From the NCBI RefSeq assembly GCF_036345255.1, contig NZ_CP107783.1, positions 8,239,001 through 8,303,000 on the forward strand: a stretch of 64,000 bases of DNA, in the 5' to 3' direction. This DNA comes from Streptomyces sp. NBC_00569. GTDB taxonomy: Bacteria; Actinomycetota; Actinomycetes; Streptomycetales; Streptomycetaceae. A program made the position numbers and the translations under genes. Within the stretch, counting starts at the first letter, position 1. Every line of letters begins with the position of its first letter. Under the pieces are notes generated by a model. The model had not been told where the DNA came from. It saw only the letters and a list, made by a program, of their open reading frames with translations, and did no database searches. Of this stretch, positions 26,463 to 35,473 are shown piece after piece.

Positions 26463-26796
26463 TCAGCCGTCCAGGCGGGCGGCCCGAGTCTTCAGGTCTT
26501 CCGCGAAATGATCCCGGTCGGGTTCGAAAGAGAGGAGATCGGCCGCTGCCTCGCGCAGCAGTTCAGGATCGTCCCGGGCGCTGCAGGCAGGCCAGCCGGA
26601 AGGCGAGATTGCGGGCCCGGACCGGCATGGCCATCCGGTCCTCGGCCAATGCGCCACGCAACGCCGGGAGGATTTCTTCCGGAGTGGCGAACGTGATCTT
26701 CTCGATGAAGTGCCGGACCGGGTCCGGGATGCGCGGCGCATCCTCCGCGTACGTCGAACTGATCAATTCTTCTGTCGGCTGCGTCAGTTCAGGCAT
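26463..26796 (-). pseudogene. Small unknown gene with a single-base frameshift
   Basis: From ATG 26796 the frame reads MPELTQPTEELISS to RNLAFRLACLQRPGRS and stops at 26563. The next frame carries the natural continuation, RDDPELLREAAADLLSFEP to TRAARLDG, ending at 26463. Removing one base in the CCCGGG run at 26573-26578 gives one continuous protein of about 110 residues. The family is not recognised; it is acidic and helical. It could be a real mutation or a sequencing error. Confidence 0.65.
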
Positions 26797-27310
26797 GATC
26801 CATTTTCGTTCACGGGTTGAGCCAGTACGTGGCCACATGGTGGTCGTAGACGGAGTTGGCGAGTCCCTGCTCGATCTCGATCCGTCCATGGGACCGGTGA
26901 AGCCCGGCCCCGCGCGCGGTGAAGATCGGTGGCCAAGACATCGTTGGATGACCGCAGTGTCTCGCTGTCGACGCGGTGGCTCAGCGGGTCCCAGCGCGTC
27001 CGCACCGGACCGCCCCGGCGTTCCGGGCACGCGGGACCGGCGGACGCGCGGCTGAGTTCGTGGCAGAGCAGGGGGCCGTTCGAGACGCCTCCCGCGGCTC
27101 GCCGGTCGCGTCGGTCAGGCGGTCGAGGCTGCGAGTTGGCCGAGGCGGCACGTCGGTCGGCGGGGCCGGAGCGTCAGCTGCGGTGGTCGTCTCCGGGGTG
27201 GTGACGTGGCGGCCGCTTCGTGTGCGTCGAGGGCGGTGCGGAGCCGCGATCGCCGGTGGCGCGGGTGAAGGCCTCGAAACGCGGTCGGTCCGACGCCGTG
27301 AGGGGAGCGG
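26797..27310. other. About 500 bp of decayed or non-coding DNA
   Basis: No complete gene is visible. Just upstream of the frameshifted gene a minus-strand frame ends GRIEIEQGLANSVYDHHVA followed by TYWLNP and a stop. That looks like the tail of a lost protein, but no start or family is clear. The rest shows no ribosome binding sites or domains. Confidence 0.4.
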
Positions 27311-28672
27311 TCAGGCGGACGTCGACGGCGTGGAGAGGAGCTTCTCCACGTCGAGCGCGCCACCGGCCGCCGCGAACTCGTCGGCCACCGCGGCACGCAG
27401 CTCCGCATCCGCGGCGAGGTCCGCGGCCGTGCGCGCGAGTGTCGCGGCCGCGTCGAGAACGGTGCGGTCGGCGGCCTCGCCGGCGACGAGCGCGGCGAAG
27501 TCGGTCGTGTGCAGGGCCACACCGGCAGGGGCGATGGCCAGCATCGGATGGATCGCCGGAACGCGGACACTGACGTTGCCGAGATCGGTGGAGCCCTGCG
27601 CGGCGTCGGGCGCCGCACTGCCCGGGAGCGCGGTCCGGCCACGGCGTCGGAGGTGCTGTGCGAAGCGGGCCGCGAGCGCGTCGTTGGAGCGAACGGGCAG
27701 ACAAGGCGGGCAGTCGTCCCAGCGGACCGCGACGCGCGTGCCCGTCATCGCGGCCGCGCCCTCGAAGATGCGCTGGACGCGCTGCGACAGCTCGCCGAGC
27801 GCCTCGACCGTCGCGGCGCGCAGGTAGAAGTGCGCGGCGGCGTGCTCGGGCACGACATTGGGCCGGGTACCGCCCTGCGTGATCACTCCGTGCACCCGGT
27901 CGGTGGGCGGGATGTGCTGTCGCAGTGCGGAGACTCCCTGATACGCGGCGACCACCGCGTCCAGCGCGTTGACGCCCATGAACGGGGACGCGGAAGCGTG
28001 GGCCGCGAGCCCGGTGTACTCGACCACGACCTCGCGCAGCCCGAGGAACGGCGCGTCGGTGAGGTCGGCGCCGGCCAACGGGTGCACCATCACCGCCGCG
28101 TCGACCCCCTCGAACGCCCCGGCGCGCGCCATGAGTTCCTTGCCGGTGCCGTTCTCCTCGGCGGGGGTACCGAGGAGCAGTACGGTCGCCCCGATGTCTT
28201 CTGCCACGCGGGACAGCGCCAGGAACGCGCCGACGCCGGCCGCGCAGATGATGTTGTGGCCGCAACCGTGTCCTGTCCCGGGCAGGGCGTCGTACTCGGC
28301 CAGTACCGCGACGGTCGGGCCCGTGCCGTCTCCGACCTGCGCCCGCAGCGCGGTGGGCAGCCCATGGACGCCGACCTCCGCCTCGATGCCGCGCGCGCCG
28401 AGCAGAGCCACGATCCGGGAGACTGCCCGGTGCTCCTCGAAGCCGGGTTCGGGGTCCTCGTGGAGGGCGTGGCTGAGGGCGAGGAGATCAGGACCGTCCT
28501 CCTCCACGGCCGCGTCGATCCGCACGCCGAGTTGCTCCGAGGCCCCCTTGTACGGTGACGCCGGTGCGGGAGCGGCGGCCGCCGCTCGGGCCGCCTGGTG
28601 GGCGTTGCGTTCCAGGTGGGCCAGGCCCGCCCGGCCGGCCGTCAGGATCTGGTCGTGGGCGCGGTGCATCAT
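27311..28672 (-). CDS. M20D-family amidohydrolase
   Basis: This 453-residue metallo-amidohydrolase belongs to the group of N-acyl-amino-acid, indole-acetyl-amino-acid and p-aminobenzoyl-glutamate hydrolases (AbgB-like). Metal-site motifs are visible: AEYDALPGTGHGCGHN, GTPAEENGTGK, and HPLAGAD. A lid/dimer domain follows (about 235-345). It starts at one of two adjacent ATG codons (28672 or 28669) after GGTGGAGG. It lies downstream of the hexuronate operon on the same strand but 440 nt away behind a large hairpin, so it is probably separately controlled. Confidence 0.9.
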   Translation of the reverse strand: MMHRAHDQILTAGRAGLAHLERNAHQAARAAAAAPAPASPYKGASEQLGVRIDAAVEEDGPDLLALSHALHEDPEPGFEEHRAVSRIVALLGARGIEAEVGVHGLPTALRAQVGDGTGPTVAVLAEYDALPGTGHGCGHNIICAAGVGAFLALSRVAEDIGATVLLLGTPAEENGTGKELMARAGAFEGVDAAVMVHPLAGADLTDAPFLGLREVVVEYTGLAAHASASPFMGVNALDAVVAAYQGVSALRQHIPPTDRVHGVITQGGTRPNVVPEHAAAHFYLRAATVEALGELSQRVQRIFEGAAAMTGTRVAVRWDDCPPCLPVRSNDALAARFAQHLRRRGRTALPGSAAPDAAQGSTDLGNVSVRVPAIHPMLAIAPAGVALHTTDFAALVAGEAADRTVLDAAATLARTAADLAADAELRAAVADEFAAAGGALDVEKLLSTPSTSA

Positions 28673-28767
28673 GCCTCCACCATCGAGGGAGTGGACGAGA
28701 GGGAGTCGGTGCCGCCGTAGTGAAAACGGTGGAAGGGCAAGTGGCCGACGGTGGACCGCCGCATGAT

Positions 28768-28990
28768 GGGTCCAGCCCTCGGATATGGATCCAGCCGGAC
28801 CCATGGATCGCGACGGTATTGGCACGTCAACGGGCATGTCAATAGGGTTCATCGGGATCCATTTATTCCCTGCTCAACCCTTGACTCGCCCTCACTCGGG
28901 CGGAAGGGCCGTGAGGGCAAGGCCCGTCAAGAAGAGGCAGAGGGGGCTTCCGTGAATTATTTGGATCCACTTGGGCCCAAAAAAGGGTCC
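28768..28990. repeat. Cluster of GGATCC-like palindromes and a direct repeat
   Basis: Six-base palindrome-like sites of the form GG(A/G/C)(T/C)CC recur at 28768, 28787, 28797, 28855, 28963, 28973 and 28985, several extended as GGATCCA or TTGGGCCCAA. A separate direct repeat GCACGTCAA / GCATGTCAA occurs at 28822 and 28834, 12 nt apart (one helical turn). The region is otherwise non-coding. Multiple half-sites suggest a regulator binding array ahead of the amidohydrolase gene. Confidence 0.45.
28880..28931. terminator. Large interrupted hairpin, likely terminator of the hexuronate operon
   Basis: Outer arms CTTGAC / GTCAAG and inner arms GCCCTCAC / GTGAGGGC pair around a GC-rich loop, about 180 nt after the ManD-type gene stop. 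It fits a terminator for the upstream minus-strand operon and separates it from the amidohydrolase gene. Confidence 0.5.
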
Positions 28991-29111
28991 GGTCTGGCCC
29001 CTCTCCACGCCGCTCCACGCTCGCCCCCATACCTCCGGGGTTCCCTGTCCCGGTCAGGAGAGGACCCGGGCGGATCGGCGCCACGGCGTGCGGCCGCCGT
29101 GGCCAGTCGCC

Positions 29112-30326
29112 TCACCAGTCGTGCACGGATCCGTCCCGCAGCTTGTTCACCGGCAGGTACTTGCGCTCGTACGGGAAGCGCTCGGCGGCCTTCTCGTCGA
29201 ACTCGACGCCGATGCCGGGGCGGTCGCCGGGGTGCATCAGGCCGTCCTCGAACGTCCAGGACGTCTCGAACACCTCCTCGTAGCCCGGGAGATGGGCCAT
29301 GTACTCCTGCATGCCGAAGTTCGGGATCGACAGGTCGACGTGGAGCGCCGCCGCGAGCGACGCGGGGGAGAGGTCGCCCGCGCCGTGCGAGCCGGAGCGG
29401 ACCCCGTACAGCTCGGCGAGCGAGAAGATCTTGCGCAGGTGTGTGATGCCGCCCGCGTGCGAGACGGACGTGCGGATGTAGTCGATGAGGCGGTTCGTGA
29501 TCAGGTACTGGCAGTCCCAGATCGAGTTGAAGATCTCGCCGACCGCGAGCGGTGTCGTGGTGTGCTGCCGGATGAGGCGGAAGGCCTCCTGGTCCTCGGC
29601 CGGCGTGGGGTCCTCGATCCAGAACAGGCGGTAGGGCTCGAGGGACTTGCCCAGGCGGCCCGCCTCTATGGGGGTGAGCCGGTGGTGCACGTCGTGCAGC
29701 AGGTGGAAGTCGTAGCCGAACCGCTCTCGGACGGCGGACATGTAGGTCGGGACGAAGTCCAAGTAGGCGCCCGTGTCCCAGACCTCCTCGCTGGGCAGCG
29801 TCCCGTCGGCCGGCTCGTAGGTGTCGCCGTCGCCCTTGCGCATGCCGTACACCCGCTCCAGACCGGGCACCGCCGCCTGCGCGCGCACCGCGCGGAAGCC
29901 CCTGTCGAGGAATCGCTGTACGTCGTCGAGGAGTTCGGGGACCGTGTTGCCGCTGGCGTGGCCGTAGACCGTGACGCCGTCGCGGGCCGCGCCGCCGAGC
30001 AGCTGGTACACGGGCAGGCCCGCGACCTTGCCCTTGATGTCCCAGAGGGCGACGTCGACGGCGGCGACGGCCGTCATGGTGACCGGGCCGCGCCGCCAGT
30101 AGGCGCCCTTGTACAGGTACTGCCACACCTGCTCGATGCGGGCCGGGTCCTTGCCGATCAGGGTGGGGCAGACGTGGTCGCGCAGGTAGGAGGCGACGGA
30201 CAGCTCGCGGCCGTTGAGGGTCGCGTCGCCGATGCCGGTGACACCGTCCGAAGTGGTGATCTTCAGGGTGACGTAGTTGCGGCCGGGGCAGGTGACGAAG
30301 ACCTCGGCCGAGGTGATGGTGGCCAT
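29112..30326 (-). CDS. manD: ManD/RspA-type D-mannonate dehydratase (enolase superfamily)
   Basis: This 404-residue mandelate-racemase/enolase-superfamily protein would dehydrate D-mannonate to 2-keto-3-deoxygluconate. Family features are [10 protein letters not shown], the metal ligands D (HDVHHRL), E (WIEDPTP) and E (AVGEIFNS), the [14 protein letters not shown] histidine loop and the aromatic C-terminal W. Some ManD-type proteins have low or other acid-sugar activity, so substrate assignment rests on the operon. A fructuronate-reductase-type gene, which makes mannonate, is directly upstream. The ATG at 30326 opens the gene 81 nt after that stop. Confidence 0.88.
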   Translation of the reverse strand: MATITSAEVFVTCPGRNYVTLKITTSDGVTGIGDATLNGRELSVASYLRDHVCPTLIGKDPARIEQVWQYLYKGAYWRRGPVTMTAVAAVDVALWDIKGKVAGLPVYQLLGGAARDGVTVYGHASGNTVPELLDDVQRFLDRGFRAVRAQAAVPGLERVYGMRKGDGDTYEPADGTLPSEEVWDTGAYLDFVPTYMSAVRERFGYDFHLLHDVHHRLTPIEAGRLGKSLEPYRLFWIEDPTPAEDQEAFRLIRQHTTTPLAVGEIFNSIWDCQYLITNRLIDYIRTSVSHAGGITHLRKIFSLAELYGVRSGSHGAGDLSPASLAAALHVDLSIPNFGMQEYMAHLPGYEEVFETSWTFEDGLMHPGDRPGIGVEFDEKAAERFPYERKYLPVNKLRDGSVHDW

Positions 30327-30407
30327 GGGTGCCGTTCTTCTCGATGGGGGAGCGCGGGGTAGGGGGAGGTGCCGGCCGGCGCACGGGTTCGGCGGCCGGA
30401 ACTTGGA

Positions 30408-31931
30408 TCAGGTGAGCGCGGAACGCAGCGCGGCCTCGACGCCGTGCATGGCGAGCGTGCGCGCGAACTCGCCGACCGCATGAGCGAGTTCGGGGTGATG
30501 GGCGACGTCCGGCGGCAGGAGGCCGCCTTCGGAGAGCAGAAGACGGGCCGTGTCGGCGGGACCGCTCGCTCGGGCCGCGAGCTCGGCCAGGCGTTGCCTG
30601 GCACCGTCGTGGACCGTGCCGAGCGCGCGCTCGTCGTACGCGTCGTCGGCCGTGATGACGCGCAGGTACGCGGCGAGGCCGAGAGCGAGGACGCGCGGGA
30701 CGCGCCCCGCCGCCAGCGACTCGGCGAGCACCCCCGCCCAGCGGACCGGGATCTTCAAGGAACCGTCGGAGCCGACCTGCGCGGTGCGGTGGCCGAGCGC
30801 GGGATTGGCGAACCGGTCGAGGAGTTCGCCGACGTAGGCCGCGCCCGGCATTCCCTCGGGTTCCGGGACCGTGGGCAGGATCTCCTCCCGCATCGCGAAC
30901 TCCACCGCGCCGCCCAGGAGCTCGTCCGTCACCGCCTGGTCGATGCAGCGGTGTCCGCGCAGCAGGCCGAGGTAGGCGAGGAGCGAGTGGGCGCCGTTGA
31001 GGAGCCGCAGTTTCATCAGCTCGTACGGAGCGACATCGTCGGTGAACAGCGCGCCCGCGTGCTCCCACGCCGGGCGTCCGGCGCGGAAGTCGTCCTGCAT
31101 GACCCACAGCCGGTACGGCTCGGCGGGCACCGGCACCGTGTCGCGGACGCCGAAGGCGCGGGCGACCAGGTCACGGTGCTCGTCGGTGGTGGCGGGCGCG
31201 ATCCGGTCGACCATGGTGTTCGGCGTGGTCAGCGAGGTCGCGACGTAGGCCTGCAGCTCGGGGCGTTCCGCGGCGGGCAGCGCGGCGACGAACTCGTCCA
31301 CGAGGGTGTGCAGTCGGTGCCCGTTGTCCATGAGGTTGTCGCAGCTGAGCACGGTGAGCGGCGACCCGTCGGTGCGGGCCCGGTGCTGGAGCCCGCGCAC
31401 GATCAGGCCGAGTGCGGTGCGGGGCGGGCCGCCCGCGAGGTCGGCGCGGACCAGCGGGTCGTCGAGGTCGAGGCGGCCGTCTGCGCCGAAGGTGTACCCC
31501 TTCTCGGTCACCGTGACGGAGACGATGCGCGTGGTGGAGCTGCCGATCGCGGCGACGACCTCGGCGCCCTGCCCGTCGGCGACGAGGCCCGGATGATGCA
31601 CCCCGGGCACGGTCGCGGCGACGCCCGCGTCGCGGCGCAGGGTGAGGACGGTATAGAGCCGGTCCTGCTCCGCCATGCCGGTCAGCACCGGGCGCGGACC
31701 TCGTGCCGCACTCGTCGAGACACCCGTGATGCCCCAGGGGCCGGGGCTGTGGCGCAGGGCGTCGGCGGTGTAGACGGCCTGGTGGGCCCTGTGGAAGTTG
31801 CCCAGGCCCAGATGGACGATGCCGGGTTCGGGGAGGGGCGGGGGCAGCTTCAGACCGGCCACGGGCAGGGCGGTACGGGACAGGCGGGGCAGGGCGGTAC
31901 GCGAGGGGCGGGGCCATGCGTGCGAGGTCAT
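30408..31931 (-). CDS. uxuB: Mannitol dehydrogenase family oxidoreductase (fructuronate reductase type)
   Basis: This 507-residue NAD(P)-dependent polyol dehydrogenase belongs to the group of UxuB, UxaB and MtlK. The cofactor site is GLGNFHRAHQAVY; the catalytic lysine region is KLRLLNGAHSLLAYLG (K-x5-N-x2-H pattern). Next to a ManD-type dehydratase and hexuronate-like carrier the best guess is D-fructuronate to D-mannonate; mannitol 2-dehydrogenase is the alternative. A Pro/Arg-rich N-terminus of about 25 residues may be partly dispensable. It starts 2 nt after the zinc dehydrogenase stop. Confidence 0.85.
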   Translation of the reverse strand: MTSHAWPRPSRTALPRLSRTALPVAGLKLPPPLPEPGIVHLGLGNFHRAHQAVYTADALRHSPGPWGITGVSTSAARGPRPVLTGMAEQDRLYTVLTLRRDAGVAATVPGVHHPGLVADGQGAEVVAAIGSSTTRIVSVTVTEKGYTFGADGRLDLDDPLVRADLAGGPPRTALGLIVRGLQHRARTDGSPLTVLSCDNLMDNGHRLHTLVDEFVAALPAAERPELQAYVATSLTTPNTMVDRIAPATTDEHRDLVARAFGVRDTVPVPAEPYRLWVMQDDFRAGRPAWEHAGALFTDDVAPYELMKLRLLNGAHSLLAYLGLLRGHRCIDQAVTDELLGGAVEFAMREEILPTVPEPEGMPGAAYVGELLDRFANPALGHRTAQVGSDGSLKIPVRWAGVLAESLAAGRVPRVLALGLAAYLRVITADDAYDERALGTVHDGARQRLAELAARASGPADTARLLLSEGGLLPPDVAHHPELAHAVGEFARTLAMHGVEAALRSALT

Positions 31932-31933
31932 GG

Positions 31934-33004
31934 TCAGGCCTCCCGCGCCGGCTCGACCAGGACCTTCATCTGTGACGGGTCGGTCAGCGCGACCTCGAGC
32001 GCCTCGGCCGCCCGCTCCAACGGGAAGGCGGAGGTGACCAGTTCAGCCAGCTGGACCCGGCCCGCCAACGCGGCCGCCGCCGCGAAGTCCCCCGCCCCGT
32101 ACCGGAACGACGTCACCAGCGACAGTTCCTGACGCTGCATCCACGCCAGCGGCAGCTCGGTCAGCGGCCGGCTCGGATTGCCGACGACCACAGCGGTGCC
32201 GCCGGGGCGCAGCGCGCGGATCCCCGACACGAGGGCGGGCCCCACGCCGGAGCAGTCGAACACGGCGTCGTAGCCGTCCGGCGAGGCCAGCGCGAGAGCC
32301 CGCTCCGGATCGGGCGCGAGGCCGGCCGCGTCCACGGTGTGCAGGCCGAGCCGCGCCGCGAACTCCCGGCGCTCGGCCGCCACATCGGACACCGTCACGG
32401 TCCCGGCGCCGGCGGCGGCAGCGACCTGCGCGACCAGCACACCGATCGGCCCCGCCCCCGTGACCAGCACACGCTGACCGGGGGCGAGCGCCGCGCGGCG
32501 CACCGCGTGCACGGCGACAGCGAGCGGCTCGATGAGCGCGCCGAGCCGGACGTCCGTCGACGCGGGCAGCGGATGTACGAAGTCCCGCGGCACGCACACG
32601 TACTCGGCGAGCGCGCCGTCCGTCGGCGGCGAACCGAAACAGGTGCCCTTCGGGCAGAGGTTGTAGCGCCCGGCCCGGCACAGCGCGCAGGTGCCGCACG
32701 GGTGCGCCGGTTCCACGGCCACGGCCGTGCCGTGGGGCAGGTCGTCGGCACCTGCGCCGTGGCCGACGACCACGCCGGCCGGCTCGTGGCCGAGGACGGT
32801 CGGCTGCCGCAGGACGTTCGGGCCGTTCTCGCCGTGGGCGTAGTAGTGCAGGTCGGACCCGCACAGTCCGACGGCACGGACGGCGACCAGGACCTGGCCC
32901 GGCCCGGGCTCGGGCACCGGGCGGTCCTCGACGCGCACGTCCTTGGGGCCGTGCAGCACGGCGGCGCGATGTATGGACTCGACGGGCTCGACCGACTGGG
33001 CCAC
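31934..33004 (-). CDS. Zinc-dependent medium-chain alcohol/polyol dehydrogenase
   Basis: This 356-residue MDR-family dehydrogenase resembles sorbitol, L-idonate or galactitol-phosphate dehydrogenases. Catalytic zinc ligands are in GLCGSDLHYY and GHEPAGVV. The structural-zinc cysteines are in CGTCALCRAGRYNLC. The NAD(P) fold shows VTGAGPIGVLVAQ. The start is GTG at 33004, with AGAGGGA about 7 nt upstream; no ATG is nearby. It is the second gene in the operon and probably oxidises a sugar acid or polyol feeding the fructuronate/mannonate steps. Confidence 0.9.
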   Translation of the reverse strand: MAQSVEPVESIHRAAVLHGPKDVRVEDRPVPEPGPGQVLVAVRAVGLCGSDLHYYAHGENGPNVLRQPTVLGHEPAGVVVGHGAGADDLPHGTAVAVEPAHPCGTCALCRAGRYNLCPKGTCFGSPPTDGALAEYVCVPRDFVHPLPASTDVRLGALIEPLAVAVHAVRRAALAPGQRVLVTGAGPIGVLVAQVAAAAGAGTVTVSDVAAERREFAARLGLHTVDAAGLAPDPERALALASPDGYDAVFDCSGVGPALVSGIRALRPGGTAVVVGNPSRPLTELPLAWMQRQELSLVTSFRYGAGDFAAAAALAGRVQLAELVTSAFPLERAAEALEVALTDPSQMKVLVEPAREA

Positions 33005-33050
33005 GGGGCGTCCCTCTCTTTCGTGCGGGGATGGAGCGGGTTGGGGCGGG

Positions 33051-34406
33051 TTAGCGCACCGGCAGCGGTTCGACGCGCTTGATGACGAACGCGTAGGTGA
33101 GGGCGCCGACGACGGACAGGGCGCCGGACACCAGGAGCGGCACCAGGTACGAGCCCCCGGAGGATGCCAGCAGGAATCCGGTGACGATCGGGCCGAGGAT
33201 CCCCGCCACGTTCGAGGCGAAGTTCTGGATGCCGGCGAGCGAGGCGACATGTCCGGCGGTCGGCGCCACGTCGGCGGGCAGCGACGCCACGGACGCGGTC
33301 GAGAAGGTCAGCGAGGCGTAGCTGAGGGAGAGCAAGGCGAGGGCGCCGGACGCGGTCGGCACGACGACGGTGAGCGCGATCACGGACGAGCACAGCGTGC
33401 CGGAGACCAGGCAGGTCTTGCGGACCCTGGTGGTCGACCAGCCCTTGCGGAGCAGCCGGTCGGCGGTGAAGCCGCCGAGCAGCGACCCGAAGATGGCGAC
33501 CAGGCCGGGGACCGTGCCGAAGAAGCCGAGCTTGAGGAGGTCGAAGCCGCGCTCGTCGACGAGGTAGCTGGGGAACCAGGTGATGAAGAAGTAGATGACG
33601 TAGTTGAGGCAGAAGAAGCCGAGCATCATGCCCCAGACCGTCCGGTAGCGGAACAGGTCCCGCCAGCGCACCTTGGGCGCGTCCGCATCCTGCGCGGCCG
33701 TCTCGTCGGTGTGAGCGCCGCCCGCCTCGATGTAGGCGCGCTCCTCGGCGGTCAGCTTCGGGTGGTCGGCGGGCTCGTGGTAGAGCCGCCACCAGCCGAT
33801 GATCCACAGAAAGCCGAGCAGGCCGCAGGCGATGAACGCGACCCGCCAGTGGAACGCGGAGACCAGCATCGTCACCAGTGGCAGGGCGATGGCCGTGCCG
33901 ACGCGCGCGCCGTTGTCCCAGACGCTGTTGGCGAGCGTTCGTTCATGCCGGGGGAACCAGCGGGAGACGGCCTTCGCGGGTGCGGGATATCTGGCGGCCT
34001 CACCGGCGCCGAGCAGCATCCGGGCGCCGACGAGCGAGCCGACGCCGCGGACCAGGCCCATCCCGACGGTGGCCACCGACCACCAGACGGCGCCGATCGC
34101 GAAGACCCGCTTCACGCCGTACTTGTCCAGGAGTGCCCCGGCGGGCAGTTGGCACAGCGCGTACGTGAAGAAGAAGGCACTGAGGATGAAGCCCTGGGTC
34201 TCGGGACCGATGTGCAGGTCGTCCGACATGGACGGCAACGCGACGCTGAGCGTGGAGCGGTCCAGGTAGTTGACGGCGAGGCCGCCGAAGCACAGGACGG
34301 CTATGCCCCAGCGGACGTTCTTCCCCCGGCCGCGCGGGCGGGCGGGGAGCGGGGTGCCGGGCGGGGCAGCCGGCGCCTCACTCTCGGTGGCGGAGCGGGT
34401 GGTCAT
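33051..34406 (-). CDS. MFS anion:cation symporter, hexuronate/glucarate type
   Basis: This 451-residue carrier has about 12 membrane segments and features of the ACS family (ExuT, GudP, GarP): NYLDRSTLSVALP in the first segment, LLDKYGVKRVF after the second, and GAGEAARYPAPAKAVSRWFP. The ATG at 34406 has GGAGG 6 nt upstream. It heads the operon (carrier, dehydrogenase, reductase, dehydratase) and is divergent from a GntR/FCD gene, so it probably imports the hexuronate-like inducer. Confidence 0.91.
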   Translation of the reverse strand: MTTRSATESEAPAAPPGTPLPARPRGRGKNVRWGIAVLCFGGLAVNYLDRSTLSVALPSMSDDLHIGPETQGFILSAFFFTYALCQLPAGALLDKYGVKRVFAIGAVWWSVATVGMGLVRGVGSLVGARMLLGAGEAARYPAPAKAVSRWFPRHERTLANSVWDNGARVGTAIALPLVTMLVSAFHWRVAFIACGLLGFLWIIGWWRLYHEPADHPKLTAEERAYIEAGGAHTDETAAQDADAPKVRWRDLFRYRTVWGMMLGFFCLNYVIYFFITWFPSYLVDERGFDLLKLGFFGTVPGLVAIFGSLLGGFTADRLLRKGWSTTRVRKTCLVSGTLCSSVIALTVVVPTASGALALLSLSYASLTFSTASVASLPADVAPTAGHVASLAGIQNFASNVAGILGPIVTGFLLASSGGSYLVPLLVSGALSVVGALTYAFVIKRVEPLPVR

Positions 34407-34550
34407 CGTTGACCTCCGGTCGAGGGGGACGGGCGGACGTGACGGAAGCGGTTCGCGAGACCGGGGCACAGGAGTGTCCACAGCGGGGACAGGGACACGG
34501 GCACGGCCAGGGGGTCGTTGACCTCCGCGTCATTTTCTACCCCCCGTGCG

Positions 34551-34579
34551 TACTTACATACAAGCCTTGTATGTAAGTA
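34551..34579. promoter_or_regulatory. Perfect 29-bp palindromic operator of the GntR regulator
   Basis: Arms TACTTACATACAAG and CTTGTATGTAAGTA are perfect 14-bp inverted repeats around a single C, an AT-rich island in GC-rich DNA. It lies between the divergent MFS and GntR genes, 22 nt before the GntR start. FCD-type GntR proteins bind such palindromes, so control of both promoters is likely. Confidence 0.85.
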
Positions 34580-34601
34580 ACCTTGCAGCTGAGGTGAGAA
34601 A

Positions 34602-35390
34602 GTGAGCGTCATGGCAGCTCAGCGGCGGGAACCGAGAAAGACGCGACGGGTCGAAGCGGAGACGTCGCGTCCGCGCGAGTCCGTCCGGACTCGGGTGCAC
34701 GCCCTGCTGCGGGCGCGCATCACCTCCCTCGAGCTCCTGCCGGGCGCGCCCCTGTCGGAGAACGAGCTGGCCGCGGAGCTGGACGTCAGCCGCACCCCGG
34801 TGCGCGAGGCACTGATCCTGCTGGCCGAGGAGTCGCTGGTCGACGTCTTCCCCAAGCTCGGTACGTTCGTCTCGCGGATCAGCGTCGACGCCGTACTGGA
34901 AGCCCAGTTCATGCGGGAGGCGCTCGAACTGGCGGCGTTGCGCGAGGCGGTGACGAAGTCCGGCGCGCAGGACATCACGGCGCTGCGCGCCATCCTCGAG
35001 GCGCAGCGGGCCGCGCTGAAGGCGGGGGACGCGGGCCTGTTCTTCGAGCAGGACGAGGCCTTCCACCGCCGCCTGATGGAGGCGAGCGGGCACCGCACAC
35101 TGTGGCGCACGGTGGCGACCGCCAAGGCGCACCTCGACCGGGCCCGTCGGCTGAGTCTGCCGCTGCCGCACCGGATCGAGACGCTGGTCGCCGAGCACGC
35201 CGCGGTGGTCGACGCCCTGGAACAGCGGGACGCGGCGCGCGCGGAGGGCGCGCTGCGCGGACACCTCCAAGGCGTCTTCGACGACATCGGAACGATCAGG
35301 GCAGGCCATCCGGAGCTGTTCGCGGATCCGCATGAGCAGCCGGGCAGCGCCCCGGCCCGCCCACGGGTCCATCCCGGGCTGCGCGCCTGA
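34602..35390 (+). CDS. GntR-family (FCD) repressor of the hexuronate operon
   Basis: This 262-residue regulator has a winged helix (about residues 29-95; SENELAAELDVSRTPVREAL) and an all-helical FCD ligand domain with metal-ligand histidines (HRRLM, EHAAVVDAL, LRGHL). The family usually senses sugar acids or other carboxylates, which fits the divergent hexuronate operon. The start is GTG at 34602, with GAGG 7 nt upstream; the ATG at 34611 is poorly spaced. The operator palindrome is directly upstream. Confidence 0.93.
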   Translation: MSVMAAQRREPRKTRRVEAETSRPRESVRTRVHALLRARITSLELLPGAPLSENELAAELDVSRTPVREALILLAEESLVDVFPKLGTFVSRISVDAVLEAQFMREALELAALREAVTKSGAQDITALRAILEAQRAALKAGDAGLFFEQDEAFHRRLMEASGHRTLWRTVATAKAHLDRARRLSLPLPHRIETLVAEHAAVVDALEQRDAARAEGALRGHLQGVFDDIGTIRAGHPELFADPHEQPGSAPARPRVHPGLRA

Positions 35391-35473
35391 CGTCACTCAC
35401 TCCGGGGGCGGCTCGTCTGCCGGTCGAGGGGCGAGCGGCCTTGCGCCCGGTTCCCCGGTACCGGTGAGCGGCC

